A stretch of DNA of 64,000 nt. It comes from Macrotis lagotis (taxonomy: Eukaryota > Chordata > Mammalia > Peramelemorphia > Peramelidae). The position numbers and the translations under genes are program-made. Below, in pieces: positions 35,881 to 47,431 of the stretch; position 1 is the first letter of the stretch, and every line of letters starts with the position of its first letter. The stretch lies in assembly GCF_037893015.1 (NCBI RefSeq), contig NC_133662.1, positions 273,127,444 to 273,191,443 of the forward strand, read 5' to 3'. Under the pieces are notes generated by a model, which worked only from the letters and a program-made list of their open reading frames with translations, searched no databases and was not told where the DNA came from.

Positions 35881-36619
35881 CCACACGGCCCTACTTCCAG
35901 GGGTCTCCTGAGTCCAGACTTGGAGGAATAAATAGACATCTCAATCCAGAGAACATTTCTCTTTGTTCTCCTCATCTCACTTTCCTGTGTAGTGGTGGCA
36001 CTCTGAGGCTCCAGAGCAGGTGCTGTGAGTGAGTGTTTTGGGCATCCTGCCCCTGAACTAATAAAGCAGGGGAAGAGCATTGTTGCTAAGTGGTCAGGCT
36101 GATGGGCTTGCATGTGGCACAGTGTGGTTTGGAGAAAGATATGTCTGGACTTGGGTCAGTTCAAGGGTGGAGAAGTGCATGTGTGTGTATGGAGTGCTGG
36201 TCGTTTAGTGATTATCTCAGGTAGCCTTCAGCCTCCCCCCTGCCCCCCAGTGTGATGGGTCCAGAATGGGCAAAAAGATCAAATGGGAGTCCAGCAAGAT
36301 GAGTTGATGCAGTTTATTGTTAGGTGGGTTCCTGCATGGGGCTATCCCTGCACACTTTGAATGTAGCGAGAGACTGAGATCTGGTGGCAGTGCCAGGAGG
36401 GCACAGTTGAGCTGGGGGTGTGTGGAAGCGGGAGCCATGGCCGGTGTCAGCCATGGTTTTCCGGAACTTTGTGGGAGACCCTGACCTTGGCTGTTGGAGG
36501 TTGGTGGACTGACTGTCTTCCAGGGTGATTTTGGCCAGTTGTTTAGACTGGAGTTGTGGATGGACCCAGGAGGCCAGAGGATAGGATAGTAGTGTTTGAG
36601 AAGAACAAGTGGGCAGTGG

Positions 36620-37417
36620 TCAGCAGGAAGACTTTTGGCCGCAGGAGGTAGTGCAGCAGGCAGGTTTGCAGCAGACGGGCCGGCAGAGGAGGGACACAGT
36701 GGAGGTGGGGTGGCAGCAGGTGGAGGCCGGACAGCAGGACGGGGCGCAGCAGCAAGAGGAGGAGGACGTGGTGGTGCAGCAAGAGGGCTTACAGGAGAGG
36801 GGCACACAGCAGGGGGCCGGACTGCACACAGGCTGGCAGAGAAAGGAGATGCAGGAGGCTGGTTGGCAGCAGCTGGGCTGGCAGCAGCTGGAGGGCAGAC
36901 AACAGGCTGTGGTCACACAGCAGCTGGGCTTGCAGCACACGGGCAGGGTCACGCAGCAGCTGGGCTGGCAGCAGAGAGGGGTGCAGCAGCAGGACTGCAC
37001 CGCACAGGGAGAGGCAGTGCAGCTAGGGCCTTGGCAGCAGGGCTGTTGGCAGCAGGAAGACCCACAGCCAGAGGACTGGCAGCAAGACTGCTGGCAGCAG
37101 GCTGGTGAACAGGAGGAGGTGCAGGTGGCCTGGCAAGGGCTGGATCCACAGGTTGACTGGCAGGAGATGGGCAGGCAGCAGACTGGCCGGCACCCAAGTG
37201 TCAGGCATGAGGCTGGCGGGCAACAGGGGGCCGGGCAGCAGGAGGCCTCACAGCACCCAGGTTCAGAGCAGCTCTCTGGGCAGTCATCCAGCTGCCAGGA
37301 TGAGCCCGTGTAGGAATTAGGCAAACAGACATTGTTGCCACAGCTCACGTCACTGGAGCAGACCGAGGTGGCCGAGGCTATGGGCATGCTGGGTCTGGAA
37401 AAGCAGGTGTGTGCCAT
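36620..37417 (-). CDS. KRTAP10: KRTAP10-like keratin-associated protein
   Basis: 265 aa, single exon. [10 protein letters not shown] (Ser replaces the usual Cys10), [56 protein letters not shown], pentapeptide arrays with the [12 protein letters not shown] module, [10 protein letters not shown] and the tail CGQKSSC. The ATG at 37417 aligns with the paralogues. TATA box at 37484-37491, AATAAA at 36313-36318. It is the intact counterpart of the frameshifted gene at 28.3 kb. Confidence 0.93.
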   Translation of the reverse strand: MAHTCFSRPSMPIASATSVCSSDVSCGNNVCLPNSYTGSSWQLDDCPESCSEPGCCEASCCPAPCCPPASCLTLGCRPVCCLPISCQSTCGSSPCQATCTSSCSPACCQQSCCQSSGCGSSCCQQPCCQGPSCTASPCAVQSCCCTPLCCQPSCCVTLPVCCKPSCCVTTACCLPSSCCQPSCCQPASCISFLCQPVCSPAPCCVPLSCKPSCCTTTSSSSCCCAPSCCPASTCCHPTSTVSLLCRPVCCKPACCTTSCGQKSSC

Positions 37418-37481
37418 GGTGGGAGTGTGCAAGTGTGAGGGAAGGTGTGGGTCTGGGGTGAATGTGGCTCAGCCTGGTGAG

Positions 37482-37618
37482 CTCTTATATCCCTCTGCCA
37501 AGAGAATGTGACAAGGGGAGCCCGAGCCTTCTTCCTTGTTGTTGTGTCAGGCTGCTTCCCTCAGAGCCCATCATTAGGTGAGGGTGTCATTGTCCATGAG
37601 ATGACCAATGACCATAAA
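37482..37618 (-). promoter_or_regulatory. KRTAP10 promoter
   Basis: GATATAAG at 37484-37491 and TTTATGGT at 37611-37618 on the minus strand. Confidence 0.55.
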
Positions 37619-38405
37619 CATCCGCCATTGGGTTTCCATCTGTACCCTTTAGCAACCATTTCTGAGGGTCTTGCTCCTCGCAGATACAGGGCTGAGGCCT
37701 GAGCATCTCAGGCAGAAGGGAAACAGATCAGAGAAGTTATCTGAACAGAGCTAAGGTGTTGCAGAAAGACATCAGAGACAGAGAGTGCTGACGCGTTGGA
37801 CCAGGGAACCTTCTTGTACAAGGTCCAACTTGGAGCTGGGAGAAAATGGGGGAGGAGCCTTCTGAGCCTTCCCTGCTTCTTGGGGAGACAGGGAGCTTCC
37901 TGTTGGGCCACCAGGAGGGTGATACGGCCAGAGGAACCTGTGACATTATGCAGCAATGGCCAGGAGATCTGGGGAGCAGGGGGAGGGATTGGACAGGAGT
38001 GGGACTGGTCAACAGCAATGTATTTTGTGTTCTGTTTGACAGCAGGTCCTTGGGCCATTAGTGCAATCAGACCTGATATTTTGGATCATCATGTGGCTAC
38101 TTTGACAGACAAGGAACCAAAAAAGTGACCCTTGCCAAGTCAAGAGCCAAGAACCAGTTTAAAATGTATGGGGAGGGGGTACAAACAAGAAAAGGAATTA
38201 GACATAGCATAGAGTTGGCAGTGTCCCATTTTAAACCCTGTTTATATTCAATCCAGTGTGATGCTGAGGGATGTGTTAGAGGTCGCATTTCTCTTTGAAT
38301 TCAAAATTCCTGATTGAGAACATGGAAAGTTGGTAGGGGAACTACTTTGCTGCTACTAATGAAGTTATCAGGGCTGTTGGAATATATGAATGTAGAGAAA
38401 ATAAT

Positions 38406-38471
<66 letters not shown>

Positions 38472-38744
38472 CAGAAAGACAATGAGAGACATAGTAGAGA
38501 CAGAGATGGAGACCAAGAGGAAAAAGAGAAACACAGAGAAAAAGTCAGAACTAGCAACAATGAGAGAGACAGAAACTGAGACTGAGTTTTTCATTTTTAA
38601 AGACACTTTCAAGACATTTATTTCAATGATGGAGAAAATACTTTAATGGGCACCCAGCCTCAAATGAATGTGAGAATTAAAACAAAATAATATTTAAGTC
38701 CAGAAAGGCCATTAGCTATCTGAGGAACCTTGGGAAAGTCACTA
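37619..38744. repeat. KRTAP10 upstream flank with (GA)n
   Basis: Near-identical to 29663-30814. The GA run at about 38407-38470 is longer than in unit 1. Confidence 0.75.
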
Positions 38745-39700
38745 TTTTTTAAAATTTCATTTTTCCAGTTACATGTTATGAAAGGTTTCATCATTCATCT
38801 ACATGCATATTTTTGAGTTACATAATTTTATTCCACCCTCCTTTCTCATTCGCTCCCCTAAACAACAAACCATTTGGTGAACATTTTAAATGTGCATTTG
38901 TGTTTAACATGTTTACATATTAGTCATTTTCTGTATGAGGAATTAGAATTATGGGAAAAGAAAGAAAACCATAGGAAAGAAAGGAAAAAACAGAAGAGAA
39001 AAATTTAAAATCTGAACATCGTGTTTATTCAGATTTTATAGTTTGGTTCTGTCTATTTCTGTCTCTCGCTGTCTCTCTTTCTGTGGCTATCAATGTGGAT
39101 GTGGATTGTGATGTCCATAGTCGGTCTTCCAGGGTTGTCCATGATCTCTGAACTGCCAACAGAAACTGCATCCATAAAGGCTGATCATCTCACAATGTTG
39201 TTCTTGTGCACAATGTTCTCTTGGTTCTGCTCCCTTCACTCAGCATCACATCCAGTCATTCCAGGCTTCTCTGGAGTCTGACCATTCAAGGATTCTTATT
39301 GAGCAATGGTCCTCCATAACATTCATGTACCACAACTTGTTCAGCCACTTTCCATTTTCTGGGCATCCCCTCATTTTCCAATTCTTTGCTACTACAAATA
39401 GAGCTGCTATAAAATTTTAGAATATGTGATACGTTCCCTATTTTTTATGATTTCCTCTGGACCTCATATTGGTAATGCTGGGTGAAAGGATATGGTCAGT
39501 TTTATTGTTCTTTGAGTATAGTTCCATCTTGCTCTCTAGAATGCTTGCATGAATGCATAACTCCACCAACATTAATGTTCTAATCCTCGCACAACTTCTA
39601 CAACATTGATCGTTTTTGCTTTTTGTCATCTTAGTCAATCTGACAAATATGAGTTGGAACCTCATAGTTGTTTTAATTTGCATTAAAAGGCATTTTAGAT
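38745..39700 (-). mobile_element. L1 3' fragment
   Basis: Near-identical duplicate of 30815-31770. Confidence 0.7.
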
Positions 39701-39711
39701 GCATTTCAGAA

Positions 39712-39861
39712 ATTGAGAGAGACAGACACACACCCACACATAAAGAGAGACAGACAGAGACAGAGAGACAGAGAGAGGAGAGAGAGAGAGAGGACAGAGA
39801 CAGAGACAGAGAAATGGAGAGGAAGGGAGAGATAGAGAGATAAAGAGATAGAGACTCACCA

Positions 39862-39892
<31 letters not shown>

Positions 39893-40250
39893 GCCACAGA
39901 GACTATCAAGACAGGCAGATACTGTCAAAGACAGAGTGACATAAAGAGTGACAGAGGCAAACGGGGTAGGGTGGGGCGGACAATGAGAGAGACAAAAAGT
40001 GATAGAGAAAGAGAGAGACACAGAGATAGAAATAGGGAGAAAAGACAGAGAGAGACAGAGAGAATCTCATGGCAGAGAGACAGAAAATGGAGTGGGAGTG
40101 GGAGCAAGAAGAGACCGAAGGAGAGACAGAGGGGAATAGAGGGAGAGAAGGCGAGAGACTGAGAGAGTCACAGAATCAGAAAGATGGGGAGGGAGAGCTA
40201 GAGAGGAAGAGGCAGAATTGATAGGGAACCTCCTGGAAGGAGGAGAGATG
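39712..40250. repeat. GA-rich tract
   Basis: Counterpart of 31785-32340, with shorter pure runs. Confidence 0.9.
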
Positions 40251-40316
40251 ATGGGGTCTATTGTGCCTGGAAATCCCCTTCAGTAGAATATTCAAGGTTT
40301 TTTATCACATAAAGAA

Positions 40317-40695
40317 TCCAGTTTAATGTCTAAAATATTGAAGTAATAAACTGGGACCTCCAGGTTGATTATAGAAATCATTCAAGTGGGAAACACACAC
40401 CGGGGTAGTCTGGGGTGGCCACAAGATGACAATCGTGGATCCCTGAAAAGACCTCCCCCAAATTCCCTTTGTAATTATAGCAAACAGACAAAGGCAAGAG
40501 GAGCTGCAAAGTATGTCCACTCAGATTGGCTGATATGTCTGGGTTTCTTCTACCCAGAAACCTGTATACTACATCTAGGTTGCTTTGGGTAAAGTCTGTG
40601 TTTTCAGTCTAATACTGCCCGGGCTCTGGTCAGCATGCTTCCATTTGGCTTGCAGTAACCTTGGTTTACATTATTTAGTGGGTTTCTCATTATTG

Positions 40696-40736
<41 letters not shown>

Positions 40737-40860
40737 TGTGGCTTTCACTGATAGAACTTTTGCAGGGAACCCACGGCATAATTTGCACTGCTTAAAGGGT
40801 TCCACACTATTATGGCTTTAACAACTTAATGAATCAACAATCCATGTTTTCAGTCAACCA
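40317..40860. repeat. Unidentified 540-bp element, copy 3
   Basis: The more diverged copy. The open frame of copies 1 and 2 is shortened here (65 aa). Confidence 0.6.
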
Positions 40861-41017
40861 GAGCTCCACAGGTCACAGTCACAACTAGACCAACTGCCCT
40901 GGTGAGAGGAGACTCTAAATCTTCTTCTCAATAGTCCCAGGGAGGAGAGAGTGGATGGTGTGAGGAGTGTTTGGGAGAAGAACAGGGGGCAAAGAGGGAG
41001 CCCCAAAGCACAACATC

Positions 41018-41155
41018 CACAAACACCGACACACAGACACATATAGTTGCTTGGGAACACACATCCGCATATGCTTACAGTCATACAGGCACACACTACA
41101 TACAAGCACTCAGAATACAGACATACAGATACACATACACCCACATCTCTACCTC
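41018..41155. repeat. CA-rich tract
   Basis: Counterpart of 25130-25265. Confidence 0.8.
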
Positions 41156-41796
41156 TAACCTGTAAAACTTTAGGAGGAGTTTGGTTCTTTGCCCCCCTGC
41201 CCTCCCCCAGGGGGCTCTGAAGCTAAAGAAAACCTGTGCTCGTTAGCCAAATAACTTGCTGGTGCCCGTGGGTCTATTGCAACCCTCTTGGACCATGACA
41301 GCTTCCCAGAAAAATGTGGGAAACTCCATCCTTCCCCTCCATGCTTGAGGTCACCCATTGGATCACCAGGCTTCAGAAAAAAAGAGAGGGACCAAGTGAT
41401 TTTTAGAAGTGTCTTCAAGGGACTTTATTATTTCTTGGTTTTCAGGAGGTTACTGGGGTGGACAAAGTTGGAGCATCATCATGGCAAGGAGAGGCACTGA
41501 GGAAAACCCAGCCCTCATATGTCAGGATTTTCCTGGAGGGTGATATGGAAAGATTCCTGTGGGAATGGGGGCTGGTGTTTCACAGTGGAGACCATGGGGA
41601 ATGATGAGACCCAGGTGGTTTCTAACAACAGTGACTTAGCCCAGGTCTCCTGACTGATGAGGCCGAGCACAACCATCACTGGACTCCAAACTGTGGGATG
41701 TGAGGACGGCCCTGCTCAGTTGGCAATTGGCTGTGAACTAAGTGTGAGAACAGGATTCTTCCATGATCCTCTCAAGTAAACTGGGAGAACATGTGC

Positions 41797-42258
41797 TCAG
41801 CAGCAGGATGGGGTGCAGGAGGATCGACAGAGCAAGGAGGTACAGGAGGCTGGCTGGCAGCAGGAGGCCTGGCAGGAGGGCACACCACACACCACAGGCT
41901 TGCAGCACATGGACACACACAGGGCAGGTTTGCAGCAGACTGGAACACAGCAGGAAGACTGGCAGGGGCTGGACACACAACAGGGGCATGGGCAGGGGCT
42001 GGATACACAGCAGGCAGGGCTACAGGGACCAGCCTGGCAGCATGGGGATGAGCAGGAGTTGCCACCAGAACAACATGGAGAGCAGCTGCCACCCCCACAG
42101 GCTGGCTGGCAGCTGGTCACCACAGGACATACTGGGCGGCAGAGCAGGGCGACACAGGAGGACGGGCGGCAACATGGACGAACACAGCAGATGGGCTTGC
42201 AGCAGACTGGCACCGAGCACGTTGACTGGCAGCCAGTGGAGCAGCTGGTGTGGCACAT
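41797..42258 (-). CDS. KRTAP12: KRTAP12-like keratin-associated protein
   Basis: 153 aa with 45 cysteines (29%), single exon. It differs from the 25.9-kb copy at three residues: Arg31, and Thr and Arg near the C-terminus (CTSLLCRSSC). Both C-terminal differences lie at the 3' end of the CDS, where the unit's similarity drops. TATA box at 42341-42348, AATAAA at 41424-41429. Intact. Confidence 0.94.
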   Translation of the reverse strand: MCHTSCSTGCQSTCSVPVCCKPICCVRPCCRPSSCVALLCRPVCPVVTSCQPACGGGSCSPCCSGGNSCSSPCCQAGPCSPACCVSSPCPCPCCVSSPCQSSCCVPVCCKPALCVSMCCKPVVCGVPSCQASCCQPASCTSLLCRSSCTPSCC

Positions 42259-42338
42259 GGTGTCTGGGATGGGTGGTTCCTTTGGGAGGGGAGGAGAGGA
42301 GGAGAGGTGGCCTTTGACAGCTCCTTTCCCCTGAGCAA

Positions 42339-42350
42339 GGCTTTTATACC
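42339..42350 (-). promoter_or_regulatory. KRTAP12 TATA box
   Basis: TATAAAAG on the minus strand (42341-42348). Confidence 0.65.
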
Positions 42351-42459
42351 CCTCTGTCCAGTGTGCATGTGTTTGTCTACCTCAACAATTAGGGGACGTT
42401 TTCTTTCTTGTTTCCTAATCCTCCCTCCCACAAACAGCTTGTTCTGCTTCTCTATAGGT

Positions 42460-43119
42460 CCCTGTTAGTGACTCTTAGACTCTCTAATTGGGGTCTTCTG
42501 GAGGCTTGGTTAATGCCGTCTCCACATTTATTGTTCCTTCTTCCTTCTAAGTGAAACCCAGGGTTTTAGGATGAGGCTTCAAGCAGGAAGCCCTGAATTC
42601 CTGGTCTCATGGTGATTCTTGGTCTTTCCACAACCATGGGGACCTCAATATTTATTGAACATTCATTCCACAACAAGGAAAGAGGAGCTTGGTCTTCCAG
42701 GCTGGGGGTTTGTCCATCATTGAAGTTCCAGGGAGGGATCAGAAGTGCTAATGAGTGAGGATTTCTAGTGCTCCCCTCTGTGGTCCTGATGCTCCAGACT
42801 AACAGAAGATGATGCTGACATCTCTGCTCCTGTTACAATGCCCCAGGCCTTCTGACCTCCTCCTCCTCCTGTTTCTGCACACTGAGGACTCCTTTGGAAC
42901 TTGTCTGTGGGTGAGATGTCAGGAGCTCATAATCAGCCCCAGTGTGGTTGGGGACTTTATTGTCCTAGTGCTGCTGAGAGTGCGTTGGTTGGACTCTGGT
43001 TGAGTGGAGGGTCCTGGAGGCTGCTTGGATGCTGAGCCCTCAGAGCCTGTGTTCCAAGTGTGCTCCCATGTGCTATGCCTGCTCTGGTGTGAGTCAGGTC
43101 CTCCTCTGTGATCATTCTT
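42460..43119. repeat. KRTAP12 upstream flank and recurrent segment, copy 6
   Basis: As at 34560, including the shared deletion near 42480. Confidence 0.6.
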
Positions 43120-43735
43120 CTGTTGAATGTAATTTTAGTTCATTTTTTCAGTTGCCTGCCATGATAGTTCTCAACATTCATCTTTTTTGCCAGTTTTTGA
43201 ATTCTGTATTTTTCTGTCTCATTCCCTTCCCTCCTTGCTTACCCTGACAGTAAATAATCTGATGTAGGCCACACGTGTGCATTCATGTTTAACATAATTT
43301 CTATATTAGTCATGTGTGAAAGAAGAATCAGAAGTGAAGGTGGAAAACCTATGAGGAAAAGAAAAATACATGAAACAAGTTTTACAAAGGGAAAATAGGC
43401 TGTTTTGCTTCACAGGTCTCTTTGAATAATCCTTGTCCACTAAAGCTCTGTGAGGAGCTAGGTCCATCATAAGTGATCATCACACTGTGATGCTGGCAAT
43501 TCTACAGTGTTCTGGTTCTGCTCACTTCATCCAGTACCTGCCAGTTTATGCAAATCTTTCGAGCCTTTTGTGTAGTATCTGACCCATGATTTCTTGTAGA
43601 ACCATAATACACTGTGTCATTCATATAGCACTGTTATGTAAGCTATTCCCCACTTGATGGATATTCCATCATTTTCCAATTCTTTGACCCTACAAAAAGA
43701 GCCACCATAAATATTTTGGTCCACCACATGGCCCT
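43120..43735 (-). mobile_element. L1 3'-UTR fragment
   Basis: Duplicate of 27263 and 35230, shortened internally near 43400. Confidence 0.7.
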
Positions 43736-44478
43736 GCTACCTGGGTTTCCTGAGTCCAGACTTTGAAAAAAAAGAGAAATCCCAACCAAGAGGATATTTC
43801 TGGCCATTCTCCTCATCTCACTTTCCTGTGTAGTGTTGGCACTCTGAGGCTCCGGAGCAGGTGCTGGGAGTGAGTGTATCATCCTGCCCCTGAACTAATA
43901 AAGCAGGGGAAGAGCATTGTAGCTTAATGGGCAGGCTGATGGGTCTGCTTGTAGCACAGGGTGATATGGAGAAAGGTGGGTCAGAATCAGCTCAACTATG
44001 TGATACATGTGTTTAATGTGATGGTCATTCAATCACTATCTTATGTGACCTTCTGGTCTCTCCAGGCTGTCTTCTCTGTGGTCCTTGTGTGTCCCCTACC
44101 CCACTCCACTGTAATGGGTCCAGGATAAGAAAAGTGAAGAAGTGGGAATCCAGGAAGATGAGTTGATGCAGTTTATTGTTAGGTGAGTCCCTGCATAGGG
44201 CCATCCCTGCACACTTTGAACCTAGAGAGACACTGAGATCTGGTGGCAGTGCCAGGAGGGTGCACTTGAGCTGGGAATGTATGGAAGCAGGAGCCATGGC
44301 CAGCGTCAGCCACGGTTTTCAAGAACTTGGTGGGAGACCCTGGCCTTGGCTGTTGGTGGTTGGTGGACTGACTGTCTTCCAGGGTGATTTTGGCCGATTG
44401 TTCAGACTGGTGCTGTGGGTGGACCCAGCAGGCCAATGGACAGGTTGGTAGGGTTTGAGAAGAACAAGTGGGCAGTGG

Positions 44479-45288
44479 TCAACAGGAGGACTTTTGGCCA
44501 GAGGAGGTAGTGCAGCAGGCGGGTTTGCAGCAGATGGGCCGGCAGAGGAGGGACACACTGGAGGTGGGGCGGCAGCTGGTGGAGGCCGGACAGCAGGACG
44601 GGGCGCAGCAGCAAGAGGAGGAGGATGTGGTGGTGCAGCAAGAGGGTTTGCAGACTCTATCTGTGAGATAGAGTCACAGAGCAGGGGGCCGAACTGCACA
44701 CAGGCTGGCAGAGGAAGGAGATGCAGGAGGCTGGTTGGCAACAGCTGGACTGGCAGCAGCTGGGGGCTGGACAACGGGCTGTGGTCACACAGAAGCTCGG
44801 CTTGCAGCACACGGGCAGAGCCAGGCAGCAGCTGGGCTGGCAGCAGAGTGGGGCACAGATGTAGGACTGCACCAGACAGGGAGAGATGGTACAGCTAGGG
44901 CCTTGGCAGCAGGACTGCTGGCAGCAGTAAGATCCACAGCTAGAGGACTGGCAGGAAGACTCCTGGCAGCAGGCTGGGGAGCAGGAGAAGGTGCAGGTGG
45001 CCTGGCAAAGGCTGGGTCCACAGGTTGATTGGCAGGAGGTGGGCAGGCAGCAGACTGGGTGGCACATGAGTGTAAGGTAGGAGGCCAGCGGGCAGCAGGG
45101 TGCCGGGCAGCAGGAGGCCTTGCAGCAGCCAAGTTCAGAGCAGCTCTCTAGGCAGTCATCCAGCTGCCAGGATGAGCCCGTGCAGGACCTAGGCAAGCAG
45201 ATATTGGTGCCACAGCTCACGTCACTGGAACAGACTGAGGCAGCCGAGGCTGTGGCCATGCAGCGTCTGGAAAACAGGTGTCTGCCAT
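44479..45288 (-). pseudogene. KRTAP10: KRTAP10-like pseudogene
   Basis: KRTAP10 sequence throughout, with several defects. The conserved ATG (45286-45288) is followed by a 1-bp deletion within ten codons, so only an unrelated upstream ATG (45331) reads the KAP frame. A palindromic 23-bp sequence at 44653-44675 has replaced about 13 bp of normal sequence and brings a TAG into frame. The TATA box is changed to a TTGTAT-type sequence on the plus strand (45490-45497). An insertion of about 105 bp plus a (GT)n run separates the ATG from the promoter. The rest of the KAP coding sequence is still recognisable to 44479, with AATAAA at 44172-44177. A 224-aa open frame (44657-45331) remains, but its N-terminus is not KAP sequence. 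Confidence 0.85.
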
Positions 45289-45409
45289 GGTGGGAGCAGC
45301 TATGGGGAGTCTTGTCAGTAAAGAGTGGCAAAAATTGTTAGTGAGGGAAAGAGTGGCTGATGCAGGAAGGTGCTTGGACTTTACTGGGATTGTGCTGGTG
45401 GATGAGGGG

Positions 45410-45410
<1 letters not shown>

Positions 45411-45446
<36 letters not shown>
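45411..45446. repeat. (TG)n microsatellite
   Basis: Pure TG run in the leader of the pseudogene. Confidence 0.95.
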
Positions 45447-45448
<2 letters not shown>

Positions 45449-45489
45449 GGTGTGAGGTTGTGTGTGAAGGTGGCACAGCCTGGTGGGCT

Positions 45490-46397
45490 CTTGTATCCCT
45501 CTGCCAGGGAGATGTTGCTAGGGGTGCCTGAGCCTTCTTACCTGTTGATGTGTAGGGCTGCTTCCCTCAGAGCCCATCAGTAGGTGATGTTGTCATTGTC
45601 TAGGAGGTGACACGAGGTCCATAAACATCCTCCACAAGGTTTTCATTTGTACCCTTTAGTAAACATCAATGAGTCCATGTTCCTGGCCAGACACTTATTC
45701 CTTAGCTTCCTTTGTCTGAGGGGCAAGCTGATGGGCCGAGGGTCACCTGAGCAGAGACAAGAAGCTTCAGGGTGATTTCAGGAGGGAAGAACCCTGACAT
45801 GGGGAATCAGGGTGTTTTTTTGTTAAAGGTCCAAACTGGGAGATCCTTGAGCAGAGAGGATAGGGGAGGGGTAGTCTGAGCCTTTCTATTGGGAAGCCAG
45901 GTGGCCAGTCTGACCAGAGGTACCAGTAACACCAAGGGAGCATTGTCCTGGAGGTCTGGAGAACAGAGGGAGAGATAGGGCAAGGCTGGGATGGGCCAAC
46001 AGCAAAGCAGTTACGACTTGGGTCTTAAAGTGATGTGTTTAGACTGGAGCTTTTGGATCATCACTGTGGCAGTTTTCACAGAAGAGGAGCCCGTGTTGTG
46101 GCTCCTAGCAATACCACGGGTACCTGTGCCAATTAAAATGTACTGTAGAAATACCTAAGAAAATAAATGAAAATACAGCAAAACATTTTCAAAGACTCAT
46201 TTTCAATGTAATTAATCTTCCATCTAATGTGATCCTATGTAATGGCCTCAATTTCTTTTTAGTTAGAAATCCCTTATTTAGAGGATGGACTGGAAAGAGG
46301 AGAGATTGGAGACCATCTGCAGGGTCTGCTTCCCTATTCCAGCTGATAGTGATGGTGTCCTTACCTGATCTAGGAGATATATGTGTGTTCAAAAGGG
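45490..46397. other. Pseudogene promoter remnant and upstream flank
   Basis: The TTTATGGA motif survives at 45618-45625, but the TATA box does not. The remainder is the usual upstream flank, diverged. No gene. Confidence 0.55.
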
Positions 46398-46434
<37 letters not shown>

Positions 46435-46620
46435 AAGAGAAGAGGAGAGAAGAGAAGAGGAGAGGAGAGGAGAGGAGAGGGGAGGGGAGGGGAGGGGAGG
46501 GGAGGGGAGGGGAGGAGAAAGAAGAGAGAGAAGAGAGGAGATCTATCCATGTATCATCCATCCATGTAGGGAGAGACAGAGACAAGAGACAGAGAGAAGG
46601 CCAGAAATGAATTGAACCGG
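46398..46620. repeat. GA/GGGGA-rich tract
   Basis: Pure GA, then 'gagaagagaa', then a GGGGA-type run (about 46470-46512): a layered purine minisatellite. Confidence 0.92.
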
Positions 46621-47214
46621 AATAGCTAAGAAGAGGCAGAGATCACAGCCAAGTCTCCATCGGTTGCAAGGAGCCCTCCCATTTCGTAGTCTCACTGGCC
46701 CCAGGGAGGACAGAGTGAATGGTGTAGAGGCTAGAAAGAGGGAAACTGAGGCACATGCTCTATTTTCTCTCTCCAAGAAGAGGCAAGGTCCTTTCCCCAG
46801 AGGGAGGAGTGGGAATCCTGGGTGACGTTTAAAAAGAAGAGAAAGTTGATAACAGTCTTGGGGGATAGAAAGGCAGGCAACAGGGATCCCTGGGGCATTG
46901 CCTCCTATCAGGGAGCTCCCCCCTCAGATTAGAGCAGATAAGTTGGTCAACCTTGTGACTTGTGCCTTGTGTCATTGTGGAGCCCGGCATAGGAGCAGGG
47001 AAAGTTTGGGAGTCTTCTGGTTGTCTAGTTTGTGTCCGGCCTTGAAAGCCACTGATTCTGGAGGGTGGTGGTTGGGGCTTTGCTATCAGGATTGCGAGGG
47101 GAGGAATGAGCAGTGGGGAGTGGAGGGGCAGTCTAGATGGGACAGATGCCCAAGTGCATCCAACTGGTGCCCATGGGTGGTGTGTGGGGATCCCTTGGCA
47201 GCTGGCATTTACAA
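46621..47214. other. Flank unique to this unit
   Basis: Partly non-repetitive sequence not seen in the other units. Open frames of about 110-140 aa on both strands show no family features. Confidence 0.45.
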
Positions 47215-47384
47215 ACACAACACCTAGGGAGAGACACATAGACATACAGACTCACAAACACACACAAACACACAGAGAGAATCACACAGACACAGAATCA
47301 TACACACACATACAGATAAAACAAAAAAGTCATAAACCAACAGAAACAGAACCACACAAAGACAGACACATACATACCCAGCCA

Positions 47385-47430
<46 letters not shown>
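47215..47430. repeat. CA-rich tract
   Basis: Ends in a pure CA run (about 47391-47430). Confidence 0.85.

Positions 47431-47431
<1 letters not shown>

Larger units (their letters stand above)
32409..40316. repeat. Tandem segmental duplication, unit 2 (about 7.9 kb)
   Basis: Same content and order as unit 1. The first half and the 37.5-39.7 kb part are nearly identical to unit 1; the KRTAP10 and its 3' flank (36.2-37.4 kb) are visibly more diverged. Confidence 0.85.
40317..44180. repeat. Tandem segmental duplication, unit 3 (partial, more diverged)
   Basis: Repeats the order of units 1 and 2 up to the KRTAP10 pseudogene at 44.5 kb. Similarity is lower before about 41.86 kb, very high across the KRTAP12 CDS and 5' flank, and lower again beyond 43.7 kb. 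Confidence 0.8.

Noticed and set aside
46229-46615. Arg/Glu-rich 128-aa frame
   Set aside because: A translation of the GA/GGGGA minisatellite.
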